From the IMG/VR virus record IMGVR_UViG_3300042484_000873, positions 1 to 64,000 of that record: a stretch of DNA of 64,000 bases; one strand, given 5' to 3'. This document shows positions 17,122 through 32,100 of this stretch, in pieces; the first letter of the stretch is position 1, and each line of letters starts with the position of its first letter. The stretch is from a virus. The notes beneath the pieces are model-generated. The model was not told the DNA's origin. It saw nothing but the letters and a program-made list of their open reading frames with translations, and did no database searches. The position numbers were made by a program, and so were the translations under genes.

Positions 17122-20100
17122 ATGGCAGCAAGAATTAGAACACTAAACTTTTTACCTGAAGTATTCAGAACCCCTACTAATGCACAATTTTTAGGAGCCA
17201 CGCTAGATCAAATTGTTGACCAGCCGAATACAATGCGTATTCAGGGCTATATTGGTAGTAAATTTGGTTATGGTGTTAACGCTAAAGACAACTATGTAGT
17301 CGAACCTACTAAAACACGCACGGATTATCAATTAGATCCTGGAGTTGTATTCACTAAAACAAACACTGCTACAGCTACTGATTTCGTCACATATCCTGGT
17401 ATCATTGATGCATTAAAATTAAACGGTGGTGTTACTAATAATAACGATAGACTATTCAATAGTCAATTCTATTCATGGGATCCGTTTGTTGACTTAGACA
17501 AACTAATCAACTTTAACCAATACTATTGGTTACCACAAGGTGCACCTGCTGTAACAATCGCAACTGACATTGTTTATAACGCACAAGATTATACAGTAGT
17601 TGATGACCCTAATGCATATATTATTTCTAGTAATATAAACCCTGACGGTTCAGCTAATCCAACACTAACACTTATCCGTGGTGGTACATATTCATTTACT
17701 GTAAGTCAAGATAGTCCATTCTGGATTCAAGGTCAACCGGGAGTTACTGGTTATGATCCAAATCAGCCTAACTTATTAACACGTGATGTATTGGGAGTTA
17801 GTAACAATGGTGCAGAAAATGGTGTTGTAGAATTTACGGTGCCATATAAAAATGCACAAGATGAATATAATTTCCCAGGTGATAATCGTGTTGACGTAGT
17901 TTCTTCTGCTCCTTTTGATAGTATTGAAGGACAATTATTAAGTAATGTTGTTGATATTGATGGAGTTACAGCACTCGAAGGCTTAACAGTCATGTTCTAT
18001 AATACTGGTGTTGTTAATGAAACCGGATTTGTTGGTCAATATTATGATACCACATTGTATGATGAAGATGGTGGTGCGCCTTATGTATTCCCTGGCTCAA
18101 GTACAAATGATTTTAATTTTGAAGGTGGCTATTATACAGAAGTTCCAGCAACTTTCTACACAATAACATACGTAGGTGACCCTACTAACCCAGTTATTAA
18201 ATTAGTCCCGGCATCTGGTATCCCTACTAATGAAAAGATTACTCCAAATTTTGGAACACAATGGAAAGCACGTAACTTCTATCGTAATGTTCAAGGTGTT
18301 ATTAACTTAGTTCCATACTTAAGTAGTTTACTAGATACATTGTATTACCAAGATGGTACTGTGCCAAATAAAGTAGGTCAAATTAGATTAATTAATAGCA
18401 ACATTACTAATCAAATCAACGTACTTGAAATTTTAGGTCAAACAAATTACACTGCGCCAAACGGAGTAGTATTCACTAATGGATTAAAAGTTACATTTGA
18501 TGGTGATATTTTTCCTACTAGTTACAAAACAGGTGAGTATTATGTACAAGGTGTAGGTACTGCAATTGAATTAATTAATACACAAGATTTAATTGTACCT
18601 GAACCATTTACTGAAGGAACATACAACCCATGGGATATATCACCTTGGGATATTGGTAACTATGATGTTACCTTGTATATTCCGGTGCAACAAGATTATA
18701 TTACTATTGCTAGAAATAGCATAGATAGAAATCCATGGAGTCGTAGTAACCGTTGGTTCCACATTGATGTCATCAATGCAACTGCAACTTATAACAATGA
18801 CCCTAGTATTGCTACAACATATGCAACACAATATAACAAGGCAAAGCGCCCGGTTATTGAATTTTATCCTAACTTGAAATTGTTTGACAACTGTATTGTT
18901 GGTAAACAACCTATTGATTTCTTTGATGTAAGAACAACCGATGCATTTACACAAGTTGCCGGTCAAAATATATATTATCCTGACGTAGAAGTTTATACGG
19001 CTGCAAGTGCTACAGTTAATGGAGTTACAGGTACTTCTACCACAATAACAATACCAGCAAGTGATGTTGAGGTTGGGTCATTTCAAGTTGGGCAATTTAT
19101 CACTGATTCAGATGCAGTAATACCTGAAAATGCTCAAATTACTGCAATCACTGGCACGACACTATTAACTATTACAGTTGGATGGTCAACAAGTACAACT
19201 ATACCATCTGCAACTAATGTATCGTTAGTTGCCAATGATATTTCTAATGATAACTATGTGCTATATGATGGTGCTAGAATTATATTCTCAGTTGATAACA
19301 ATCCCGATGTTAGAAATAAAATTTATGTTGTGCGCTTCTCAAACATTTCTGGAGTAACGCCGGTAATAACATTGACAGAAGCAGATGACGGATTAGTTTT
19401 ACAAAACGAAGGTACTGTTGCGTACAAAGGTTATTATAATCAAGGTAAAGATTTTTATTATTATTTTAACAACAACCCTGCAATATTAGAGAACCAGTGG
19501 GAACAAGCACAGCAAAAAACAACAGTAAATCAAGCACCGTTTTTTGATGTGTTTGATGCAGATGGAATAAGTTTTGGTGACGCTGAAATATATACCGGTT
19601 CATCATTCAACGGTAATAAACTATTCAGTTATGGTATTGGATCTGGAATAAATGACATTGTATTAGGATTCCCGTTACGCTATAGTTCTGTTAATAATGT
19701 GGGTGATATAAGTTTTGATGTACCACTAAATTCCGCAACGTTCAATTATGTTCGAGGCTCAGCACCTATTACACAACAAGTTAATACAGGTTATGTGCAT
19801 AATTATAGTGATTTAAATACTCGCACTAGAGCATTGGGTTGGCAAACAGCCGTTGCTGAAAGTCGTCAATATCAAATATTCTCATTTAACTATATTGCTG
19901 GTAGTGGGGTATCAACATATACTTGTGATATTGCCGCGGCAACTGACACAGTATGGCCTAACATTCAGGTTTATTTAAACAATGTATTGCAAGATACAAC
20001 TACTTACACATATACAATTAACCCAACGACCACTGTGGTTAACTTTACCGTACCTAATACAGCGGTTGATACCGTGGTTGAAATTACACTGTTGAGCGAT

Positions 20101-23100
20101 CAAGTAAGTAGTACAGCATACTATCAGATACCTAATAATTTACAGAATAACCCGTTCAACACAGATATCACTACTGCTAACGTAGGTGACATTCGTGGTC
20201 AATATCAAAGTATTTTCTATAATAATCCAAATACTACAGGAACTGTATTTGGTGCAAACAATTATCGTGACTTAGGTAATCTTGTACCATGGGGTAATAG
20301 AATTATTCAAAATAGTGCGTCATTAGTATTGCCTGGTACTTTCTTAAGAAAACCTGGAGTTAACTTATACGACTCATTACAGTACAATAGTAACCAATAT
20401 ATTTTGTTTAAAACTTTATTAGTTGATACTGTTAATAAAACAGAATACAATGTATATCAAAGTCCAGCAACAATGCTAGATGATGCATTAGATCAAATTA
20501 CAATATCTAAAGTAGATAGTGCCCCGTTCTTCTGGTCAGATATGTTACCTAGTAAATCACCTTATGCTAGCAATTCATATACTTTTGCAAACTCGTTAGA
20601 TGTAAGTAGATATCCATTAACTAGAATTTATAATTTTGATACAGCAAACTACTATGGTGTGTTAGTATACCTGACACGCACTGTTAACAATTATACTAGT
20701 ATCACTCAATTAGTTAGTGGCGTTGATTATACTATCAGTGCAACAAGCCCTGCATTGACGGTTGAGACTGATTTATTACCGGGTGATATTATTACAGTAA
20801 ATGAGTATTATCAGACTTATGGTAGTTATGTTCCAAATACTCCTACTAAGTTAGGATTGTACCCTTCATTTATTCCCGAAGTAGTGTTAGATGAAAATTA
20901 TACTAACCCTACATATTTTATTCGTGGTCATGATGGTTCTTATACAAAGTTGTATGGGGATTATATTGACGGTAACTTAATAGACTTTAGAGATAAAGTT
21001 TTACTTGAGTTTGAAACACGTATCTATAATAACTTAAAATTAAGTAACATTATTCCTGTAAGAGATTATGATGTTGTTCCTGGATTCTTTAGAACAACAG
21101 ATTATTCTTACGATGAATTCTTATCAATCTATAGTCAGTTTTTCTTAAACTGGGTTGGACAGAATCGTGTTGAGTATAAACAGCAAGTAGGTTACACCCC
21201 TACAAACGAATTCTCATACAACTATAGTCAATCTGGTAATAAGATAAACAATGCTCAGATCCAACAAGGTTATTGGAGAGGTATATATCAATATTTCTAT
21301 GACACTACACAACCTGATATAGCTCCTTGGGAGATGATAGGCTTTACAAGTCAACCTACATGGTGGACAACACGCTACGGTCCTGCACCATACACAAGTG
21401 ATAACTTAGTATTGTGGGGTGACTTAGCCGCCGGTATTAATTGGAACAACGGTGACCCAATCGTAGTCACACAATGTATTAGACCTCAGTTATTACAAGT
21501 ATTACCAGTCGATAGTGAAGGTAATTTAGTATCACCGTTTGTTGCTGTTGTAGGTAACTATGATGGCAGAAGTTTCCGTAGTGACTGGAAAGTTGGAGAT
21601 GTTGCATCTACTGAATTTGCATACCGCAGAAGCAGTTCATGGCCGTTTGATTTAATGAAGATATTAGCGTTGACTAAACCTGCTAATTTCTATAGTTTGG
21701 GTGTTGATGTTGACAACTACAAATACAATGAAGAATTCAATCAGTTCTTGGTTAATGACAGAAGCCATTTAGTAATTTCAGATGTTGAAATTTATGGTAG
21801 TGGTACAGCAAAGACAAGTTACATTAACTGGATAGTTGACTATGAAAAACAAGTTGGTATCGATTCAACACAAACAACAACAGATTTATTAGACAACCTA
21901 GATGTACGTTTGATATATCGTCTTGCTGGCTTTACAGATAAGGCTCTTGTTAATTTCTATGTTGAGAAGGGTTCACCTAACAGTAACAATGCATCACTAT
22001 TAATTCCTACTGAGAGTTTGGATGTATTATTGTATGACAACATTCCATTCAACAAGATTATATACAGTGGTATCATTGTACAAAATGCAGGTAGTGGCTG
22101 GAAAGTATTTGGTAACTCTCAGAATAAAGCATACTTCACAATAAGTAAACCAAAGATTAATGGTAACTATAACTTAGTGACAGTTGAGGGTGAATCAGTA
22201 CAAGTTGCTAAAGATTATTTTGAGAATACTGAAATACTAGTACCTTACGGCACTGAGTTTGTTTCTAAGCAAGACTTAGCACAATTCATTGGAAGTTACG
22301 GCAACTACTTAACAACACAGGGCGTATTGTTTGACCAAATTGAATCTGGTTTGGATATTAACTGGAATCAAATGGTTGCAGAATATTTGTATTGGACTCA
22401 ATCTGGTTGGGGACTAAGTAGTTTAATTAACTTAAACCCTGCGGCTAACTTGATTACTATTCAGAAAGATAGTTGTGTTGTTCAACCATTAACATTACAA
22501 AGACAAAACTTTGTGCTAAATCAAAACTTGTATCCTATTCAAGCAGTTGATTTAGCAGTTGTACGTGATGATACATTATTCTCTGCTAAACCATTGAATC
22601 AAGGTGATACAGTTGCCTATGGTCAATTTAACATTAGTAACTTTGAACACGGTGTTGTATTTAACAACGTTACATTGTTTAATGATGTCATTTATAATTT
22701 GATTACCGGTCTACGCCAGAATCGTATCACTACCCGTGGTACAAAAACTGCTGACTGGAATGGTACAATTGATACTCAGGGCTTCATACTTAACCAAGAC
22801 AATATACAAGAGTGGAACAATGTCACTAAGTATACCAAAGGTTCTATTGTAACATATAAAAACAAGTACTGGGTGTCATTAAGAGTATTAGAACCAAGTA
22901 TGACATTTGATGGTAGATATTGGAAAGAAACAGACTACGATGAAATTCAAAAGGGATTGTTGCCTAACCCAAGCACACGCAGTTTTGAAAGTACATTGTA
23001 TTACAATACAAACACTCCTAACTTAAGCAAAGATGCAGACTTATTGAGTTGGTCATTGATCGGATATCGCCCTCGTGATTACATGGCTCTTGCTGACCTA

Positions 23101-26100
23101 ACTGATATTACTCAAGTTAATGTTTATAAGAACTTGATTAAAGAAAAAGGTACAAGAATCGCTACTGAAAACTTTAAAGGCATTACTTTACCACAGGGTG
23201 GTATTGACTATGAAGTTTATGAAAACTGGGCAATCAAGACTGGCGAGTTTGGTGGTGTACTAGATAACAACTTTGTTGATTTTAGATTAAATCAAAATCA
23301 ATTGACAGGTAATCCATCAATTGTTGGATTGACAACGGGCACGTATACAGATGGCGTCCAACAAGAAGTACCACTATATTCTGTATTCAATTATGGCAGA
23401 CCTATTACTAACCCTAATATACTACCAACGGTGCCTGCAGGTACTCCTAACAAATTATACCCTGATGCAGGTTATGTTAACTTCAATGATATTACAACAT
23501 TTGGTTATTACTACAATGATTTAAATCTTGCACAGACACCTTTGTCACAATTATATGTAGGTCAATATGTTTGGGTTGCTGATTATAATAGTACATGGCA
23601 AGTGTACACTCCGATTGCTAATGGTAACATAATTCAAGTGTTGAATAATTTGAATGGTACCGTAACATTGGAATTTGCACAACCACATGGATTAACAAAA
23701 TATCAAACTATTGCAATCATTAATTTCAATGATGCAGTTAACGGTTATAGAATTGTACAAGAAGTAGTTGACAATTACAGAGTTACTATAGCATTGTCAT
23801 TAGTTTCTACTATAACAAGATTGACTAGTACCAATAGTATCGTAATGCGATTCCAATTACAGCGAGTAGCACAACCTAGTGATATCATTAACTTACCATT
23901 ACTAAACACCGAGTTTGTTAAGAACAAAGTATGGGTAGACACCGGTACTACGGGTGACTGGGAAGTATACCGTAAGAGCATTAACTATAACCTTGACTTA
24001 GAACTATTAAAAACTAATTCAGAAACATTTGGTAGCGCAGTTGCAACTACAAGTGACTTAGGTTACTTAGTAGGTGATGCTGATTTGGGCGTAGCATATA
24101 GATATACATTTAACCCAGTATTTGAAAGATATGATTTAGTACAGACTTTATTCTCTGACATAATTACTGCCGGATCATTTGTTGTTGGTAAAAACTATCA
24201 AATAACTTCATTAGGATCTACAACATTCACCCAATGGAATACTATTGCAGGAACTAGTGGAGTAGCATATGCAGTTGGTTCAAGATTTACTTGTGCAAAT
24301 GCAGGTACTGGTACTGGGGAAGCAGGCCTACTTGCTAGTTCGTTCGGAGCATCAATTGGATATGCAGGGTCAACGTTTGCTATAAGTCAACCGACTGGTG
24401 CATTGCTTGCTGATAGAAAAGTTAAAATTTATAACCTAGTAACCAATACTACCGTTAATGAACTACAACTATTACAAACAATTCAAGCACCAACTGGTGC
24501 GACAAACTGGGGAACTAAAACAGAATTTTCAGGTGATGAAAATTGGTTGTTTATTAGTGCATATGAACAAAATCAATTCTATGTATTTCGTAAGTCTCAA
24601 GTTACTGGTTTATATGAATACAGCAATATTATTACATTGGGTAATTTGACAACAGGAGATAACTTCTCATTCTCATTAGCAACTAATTATTATGGTAACA
24701 CATTGGTAGTTGGTGCTCCTGGAGTTGATACAGGTACTATTAATAATACTGGCACATCCTACGTATACGAACGTGTAATGCAAAATTTTGAAGCGCAATT
24801 CACTAGTCAAGTATTAGTACCACAAACATTTAGCTTAGTGTTTACTCCCGGCACTAGAACATTCACTGGAACTAATATTACAAGCAACGCTATTACGTTG
24901 AACAGTGTAGCTGGATTAAGCCTTAACATGCCGGTAATATTTACCGGGGTAGTGTTTGGTGGATTAGCGATAGCTCAAGTTTACTATATTAAAACTATTG
25001 TAGGTTCTACGATAACATTGTCATTAACAATTGGCGGATCGACTCTATCACTGGTAAATGGATCTGGTACAATGACAATGGTTGCACAAACTGAACCATT
25101 GTTTGTATCTGTAAATGGAACACTAATTGATACTACTAATTATGCTGTTACTGGCTCTACATTAAATGTGTATCAATCATTAAATGCAGGTGATATACTA
25201 ACTGTCAGTGGTTCTACTTTTGTGTTGTTACAACAATTTTTTGCAACTGATACTGTTACAATTGGTGAACAGTATGGTTATAGTGCAGACTTAGATAATT
25301 ATGGTAACGAATTATTAATTGGTTCACCCTTCCAAATTAATTCACAAAACAAAGAAGGTACTATCTATCGTTACACAGACGGCGGTGGAAGTTATGGTAT
25401 TATTACTGGAACAATTAACTGTCAAGTAACTACCCCAACAACTATTTTATTGAATGGTTATGCTGTTGCTATTCCTGTAGGTAATGCATCAGTGGTAGCG
25501 GCAGCGATAGAAGCGGCAAATATTACTAATATAACTGCAACGGCAATAGATAACAAACTTGTTATATCGTTGATTAATATAGAATTAGCAATGATTAACG
25601 ATAAGTTAGACATTGTTACACTAAGTGGCAATGCATTATATGAGTTAGGTATTTCAAAATATACATTAACACAAGTTATCACAGACCCGCATCCTGCAAG
25701 CAGAACTCAATTTGGCACTGTTATTAAATTCAATGACAATGGTTCATTTGTAGCAAGTGCTCCTGTAGTACCTCGCTATGAAGCGACTACATTTGATTCA
25801 ACCGATGATGACAATTATAACAATGATACATTGTTTGACAACAATACAACTCAATTTGTAGACACATTAGTAAATGCTGGTGCAGTTTATATGTTTGACT
25901 ATGCAGAAAACTACAATGAGAACCTATTAAATGTTGGACAATATATCTATGCTCAAAGTGTAAACGCATTGAACAGCAATTACGGGGCTCAACCATACTA
26001 TGGTACTGCACTAGACTTTAATGACAATACTGTTGTAGTTGGTACACCGGGCTTTAGACCTGGATACGAAAACGGTCAAGTGATTATATATACAAATCCT

Positions 26101-29100
26101 TCTGGTCAAGCAGATTGGTCAGTATTCCGTCAGCCTCAAATGGCAGTAGATGTTAATGGAATTACAAATGCACAATTATATAGTGCATCAACTAATAATA
26201 CACTAATCAATTTAGATTATATTGATCCATTACAAGGTAAGATACTAGGTGTAGTTGCAGAAAACTTAGACATTGTTTCTAATGCAGACCCTGCATCATA
26301 CAATAGTCCTAACACAACCGTATCTGGCTCCGCTGTTTGGGGCACTAAACATTTAGGCAAATTATGGTTTAACACAAGTACAACTAAGTTTGTTAATTAT
26401 CATCAAAATGATGAAGTAGTTTATAATAGCAAATGGTGGGGCCGTGTATTCCCAGGTAGTCAAGTTACAATTTATAGCTGGATTACTAGTAATGTAGTTC
26501 CTGCAGAATATACAGGTCCAGGTACACCGTTAACCTTAACAGACTACTCAGTTGAGTATGTATTAAACTCTACAGGTGCAATTACTCCTGTATACTTCTT
26601 CTGGGCAAGAAACACTAACATCATCTTTAATCAAATAGGTAAAACACTAAGTGATACTATCTGTGAATCATATATTAGTGCTCCGCAAGCATCAGGTATT
26701 GCATACTTTGCACCTATTCAATCTAATGTAATGGGATTGTATAATACAAGTGAGTATGTTAATAGCAACGATACAGTAATGCATATTGGATTTGAAACTG
26801 GAACAAATGAAGATGATTCACATAGCATTTATAGTTTGATTCGTGCAAATTATCCAGATGATTTTTTACCTGGATTACCTGCACTAACAAGTCTACCTCC
26901 TCTATCATTGTATGATAGAATGCTAGACAGCATGAGTGGTGTCGATGAATCAGGTGCGATTGTTCCTGATCCATACTTACCTAAACCGGTACAGAGTGGT
27001 GTATTAGTACGTCCTCGTCAAAGCTTCTTCTATTCACGTTTTGGTGCACTAAAGAATTATTTAACACTTGCTAATCAAGAATTAGCAAAGATTCCATTCA
27101 CAGAAACACAATCTAGTAAGTTCTTGTATACAACTGGACCTATCAATCCAAGCACAGGACTTCCATTCTATGAAACAACAGACTATTGGGATCCTGTAAA
27201 TTGGTGGGCAACTGGCTATAACGATAATACAAAATCTGCTGTTCTAGTAGAGTCATATTATCAACTAGCAACTATCAATGCACAGAATGGTTTGATTGTT
27301 ACTGTTAATAAGAACGGCGCCGGCTTCCAAGAGACATATCGGTATGATAGCGGATTAGATACGTGGGAACGAATTGGATTACAGGCTGGTACCATTCAAT
27401 TTAAAACTGACTTATGGGATTATGCATCAGCACGATTAGGCTTTGGTGATAATTTCTTTGATACAACACCTTTCGATACTTACCCAAGTGAAGAAACTCG
27501 TAGTATCACACGATTCTTAAACGAAGAATTACCAAGTGAGATATTTGCATTTAGAAATCAAGGTTTGATTCTATTGTTCAATTATATTATAAGTGAGACA
27601 ATTGAATCACAAAACTATCTGCCATGGTTAAACAAGACTTCATTCATTGATGTTGCACACACTATACGTGAATTGCTTCCACTAGAAGTATTCCAAAGTG
27701 ATAACCAAGAATTCTTAGCTGGTTATATTAATGAAGTAAAACCATATCACGTTGTTGTTAAAGACTTCTTGTTTGAGTATACTGGTATTGATGTATGGCC
27801 CGGTGATATCACTGACTTTGACTTACCTGCACAGTACAACACCAGTTTACAACAATACATAACACCCGAATTAGTGTATGCTAATCCAAGTGGTGACAAT
27901 CAATTTGTACCTACTGATGATATTTGGCAAGACCCCGCATACAATAATTGGTTCAATAATTATGGCGTAAGCATCACTGGTGTCAATGGATATCCTATAA
28001 CAGTATTGTCATCATATTTGACATTGAACAGTAATTCAATGGCAGTTGATAATATATTTGGTTTCCCAATCAATGGCGTAATTAAAGTTTATGATCCTAC
28101 TGATCCGGAAACAGATTTGAGCAAGAAAGCATTTGAATTAATTGCTTACTCAAGTGTTGACAAAGCATATGGAACATTGAATGGATTGACACGTGGTGTA
28201 AATGAAACACCTATTTCTAATCACTTACCGGGTCAACAAATCTATATTGATTTACCTGCTGTATTAGTATTAGACGGTGGTCGTGGGTACGCAAATCCCC
28301 CTGTAATTACTGCATATATTGATACAACAATTTATCCTGCGCCAAGACGTGAGGCAATATTACAACCGGTAATGAATTTGGATCAATTATTGCGTGTTGA
28401 TGTAATTGATCCAGGCGATGGATATGTCGTATTGCCACAGATTTTGATTGAACCTAGCTCAATTATTACTTTTGCAAGCATTGATGTGGATCTTGTTACT
28501 AATACAATTACTATACAAAATCAATTAGTGCAAACTGGTGATCTAGTTCGCTATTATACAGGAAGTGACACTACTGCAATAAGCGGTGTAAAAGAAGGGC
28601 AGTATTACTACGTTGGAGTATTAGAAAATGTACCTACGTATGTAGTTGCATTGTATACAACTTATGCTGATGCATTACAAGACCATGATAGAGTAGTATT
28701 CTTGGGCACCGGCTCCGGGACAAATAATAATCTAGCTATTAGTGCTAGAGCAAGTTGTGTAACCAGCTCAAGACCAATTCGTGAAAATATCACTACATTA
28801 CGTTATGATAGAACTACCTATGATTCTCAAGTAACAGAATGGGCTCAGGGTAATTTTTATGGTAGTTTCTATGCAGGAGCCTTCCAAAATACTGAACAAG
28901 TTGCAAGTTCATCATTAACATTGTTTAACGAAACTCCTGCAATTGACACTATATTAGCAAGTGCTCAAGGTGCAACTTTTGAAATTCAAAATGTTAGAAA
29001 TAATGAAGTAATTGAATGGTCATCACGCACTAGAATTGTTACAACTACGACTGGTACTACAAATGTGATAACAATTTCACCTAGTGTTGGTGGAACGCCT

Positions 29101-32100
29101 CTATCACTAGATCAACCAATCGGCCCTACTACTGGATTCTATGTTGGCATGCCAATTAAATTTATTGGAGCTGCCTTTGGAAATCTAGCAGTAGACACCG
29201 TTTATTACGTAAGAGAAATAGTAAGTCTAACTCAGTTCACTATTAGTGCTACTTTAGGCGGAGCAGAAGTTACATTAACAACTGGTACTACTACTGCAGG
29301 TCTAGACGCAATAATTGGAGAAGTAACAAATACAGCAGTAATTACTATTCAATATCCAGGTATATTAAATGCAACCGCAACTGAAAAGACAACTAACTTT
29401 GTAACAATCCCATTAAATCCAAGTGGTATATGTGGAACTACTGGTTTCTATACAGGATTACCAATCTTCTTTACGGGTGATGTATTTGGTGGTGTCATTG
29501 AAAATGAAAATTACTATGTAACAACTGTAATTAACGACCAAACATTTACAATGTCAACAACTAATACTCCTACTATAGTAACAGTTGAATCAACTGAAAA
29601 TGCAGGTGATTATGTAGTATTAAGTGACATTGGTGATTTAGAAGTTAACACTCCCGTAATCATTACTGGAACAACGTTTGGTGGAATTGTTGCTGGACAA
29701 TTATATTATATTGCATCCATTGATTACAGCACTAATAAAGTTACATTGTCTATCACAATTAACGGCGGTGCAATTGCACTAACGGACGCATCAGGATCAG
29801 CAACACTAACAAGTCAAGCAGACGTAATTCAATTAACAACTGTTACTGGAACAATGACATGTAACGTTGGTCTACCAATCAGTCCAGGCCAAATTACTGG
29901 GCAAGCATTTACATTTTATAATACATCAGGTGAATTTACTAATGGTGGTGCTGGGTATTCAGGTACACCTAGTAACTTAATTAATAAAAGCACAGTTGCA
30001 ACTGTTGCTACCTCAAATTATTTGTATTTGAACTCCTTGTTAGGTGGCACAACTAATATGTATGTTAATATGCCATTCAGATTATCTGCGGCAATTGGCG
30101 GATTGTCAGCAGCTACGACATATTATGTTAAAACTATAGGAAGTGTCGTAGTAGATGTTATTAGTTCAAATGCAGGAACAGACGCATATACCTGTACATC
30201 TACCACTGGATTTTATTCAGGTATGCCGATATCATTTACCGGAGGTGTCTTTGGTGGAGTTATTGAATTAGTGACATATTATGTCAAGACTGTCCCAAGT
30301 TCAACTACCTTTACTATAAGTGAAACTCCAGGTGGTGCAACATTTGATTTGTCAGGCAACAATGGACTAATGACGTTGACTGCTGACAACCCGTACATAA
30401 CAGTTAGTACATCAATTGGCGGCAGTGTAGTAGCATTGACTGATAATTTTTCAGCGTCATCTACACTAACGCAATACCCAACAGCAGTTCCTACGTTCTT
30501 TGTCAGCTATATTTTAGGTGGCTATTCTGTATTCATTAACACTGCAGGATCAGGATTTGCGTACAATAATGATATTACAATTCTTGGATCTTCAATCTCA
30601 GGCGGAACAAATGGACTAAATGACATTACTATTAATGTAAGTGGTATAAATGAACCTGGATTGAATTATAATCCATCACTACCGTACGGAGCAATAACAT
30701 CTACTATTGTTTCTGGTACCCCACCTGGATTAACAGAACAGTATTACTTAAAAGTTATCAGCCCAACCGAATTAGAAGTATACGCTAATCCTAACTTGAC
30801 AGTACCAGTTGACGGTGATGCATTGGGAGCAATATACACAGGTGTTAAATCAACAACTGTAACAGATGTTACAGCATCTACCGATCAATTGACAGTTACA
30901 AGTTCTGCTGACTTTGAATTGAACGATCCTGTAGTGTTTACCGGTGATGTATACAGTGAGTTGACATTGGGTCAAACTTATTATATTAAATCAAAACCAT
31001 CATCAACTACTGTTACATTGTCAGCCACAATAGCCGGCGGCACATTGAACTTTACTGGAACTACTACCGGTTTATCATTCACTATGGCTAAGTCAGGTGA
31101 TTATGTATTCTTACCAGAACCATTCTACTTCAATCAAAGTATTGTTCGTTATAACAATAGACTATATCAATGTATTGTAAGTAACAATGACACTAGTTTC
31201 ATATTAGGTAAGTGGGAAGTGTTAGACAGTGGCGACAGAAGATTGAATGAGTTGGATCGTATTATTGGATACTATAATCCAACAGTTAATATGCCAGGCA
31301 GAGATTTGACTCAATTAGTTACCGGGATAACTTATCCGGGTTCAGTCTACATGGACAATGCATTTCCTCCTGCTGATGAGTTTATATTAGATACTATATT
31401 ACAGGATCAACCATTCTATCCCACTGACATTGATAATGTTGCAGTCTTATACGATGGGTTAAGGTATATAGGAGTTTCTAATACTCCGGAATATTCAGCA
31501 TCAATAACAAGCACATTAGGAGACGCATGGTCAATTAACAAAATTGCAAATAGTCCCTTAAATACAACTAATATTAGCTTTGCTGATGGTTGGTATGTAA
31601 TAACTACTGTCAACTCAGCTACCCCAATTTTTATAAGTGCCGACGGCGTCAATTGGATTACTTCAGGTGGTACATACACACCTTACGACTCTACGCCTTA
31701 TGACACAACTTCATATGATTTTACATCACTTTTAGTCGAATCTAACTTATTAAATGCTAGTGATTATAACGATAATAAATGGGTAGCAGTAGGTGAAAAT
31801 ATCGTATTAAGTACAGACAGGTTCTTCTGGGAAGAAGTGTTTGTGTTACCTTATGCAGGGCAATTAAAAGATGTAAAATATATTGACATACCAATTTATA
31901 ACAATTGGTTAGCAGTAGGTAATTGGACTGTAAGTGGGGTCGATCGGGCCGTATTGTTACGAAGCAGTGATGGCATAACTTGGATAGAGATTAATGCTGG
32001 AATTACCACAGGTATTACAAATGCAACATTAAATGCAGTCGCCCCCGGGGATAATTTACTGGTATATGTGGCTGATAATGGTAGAATATTTACAACTACA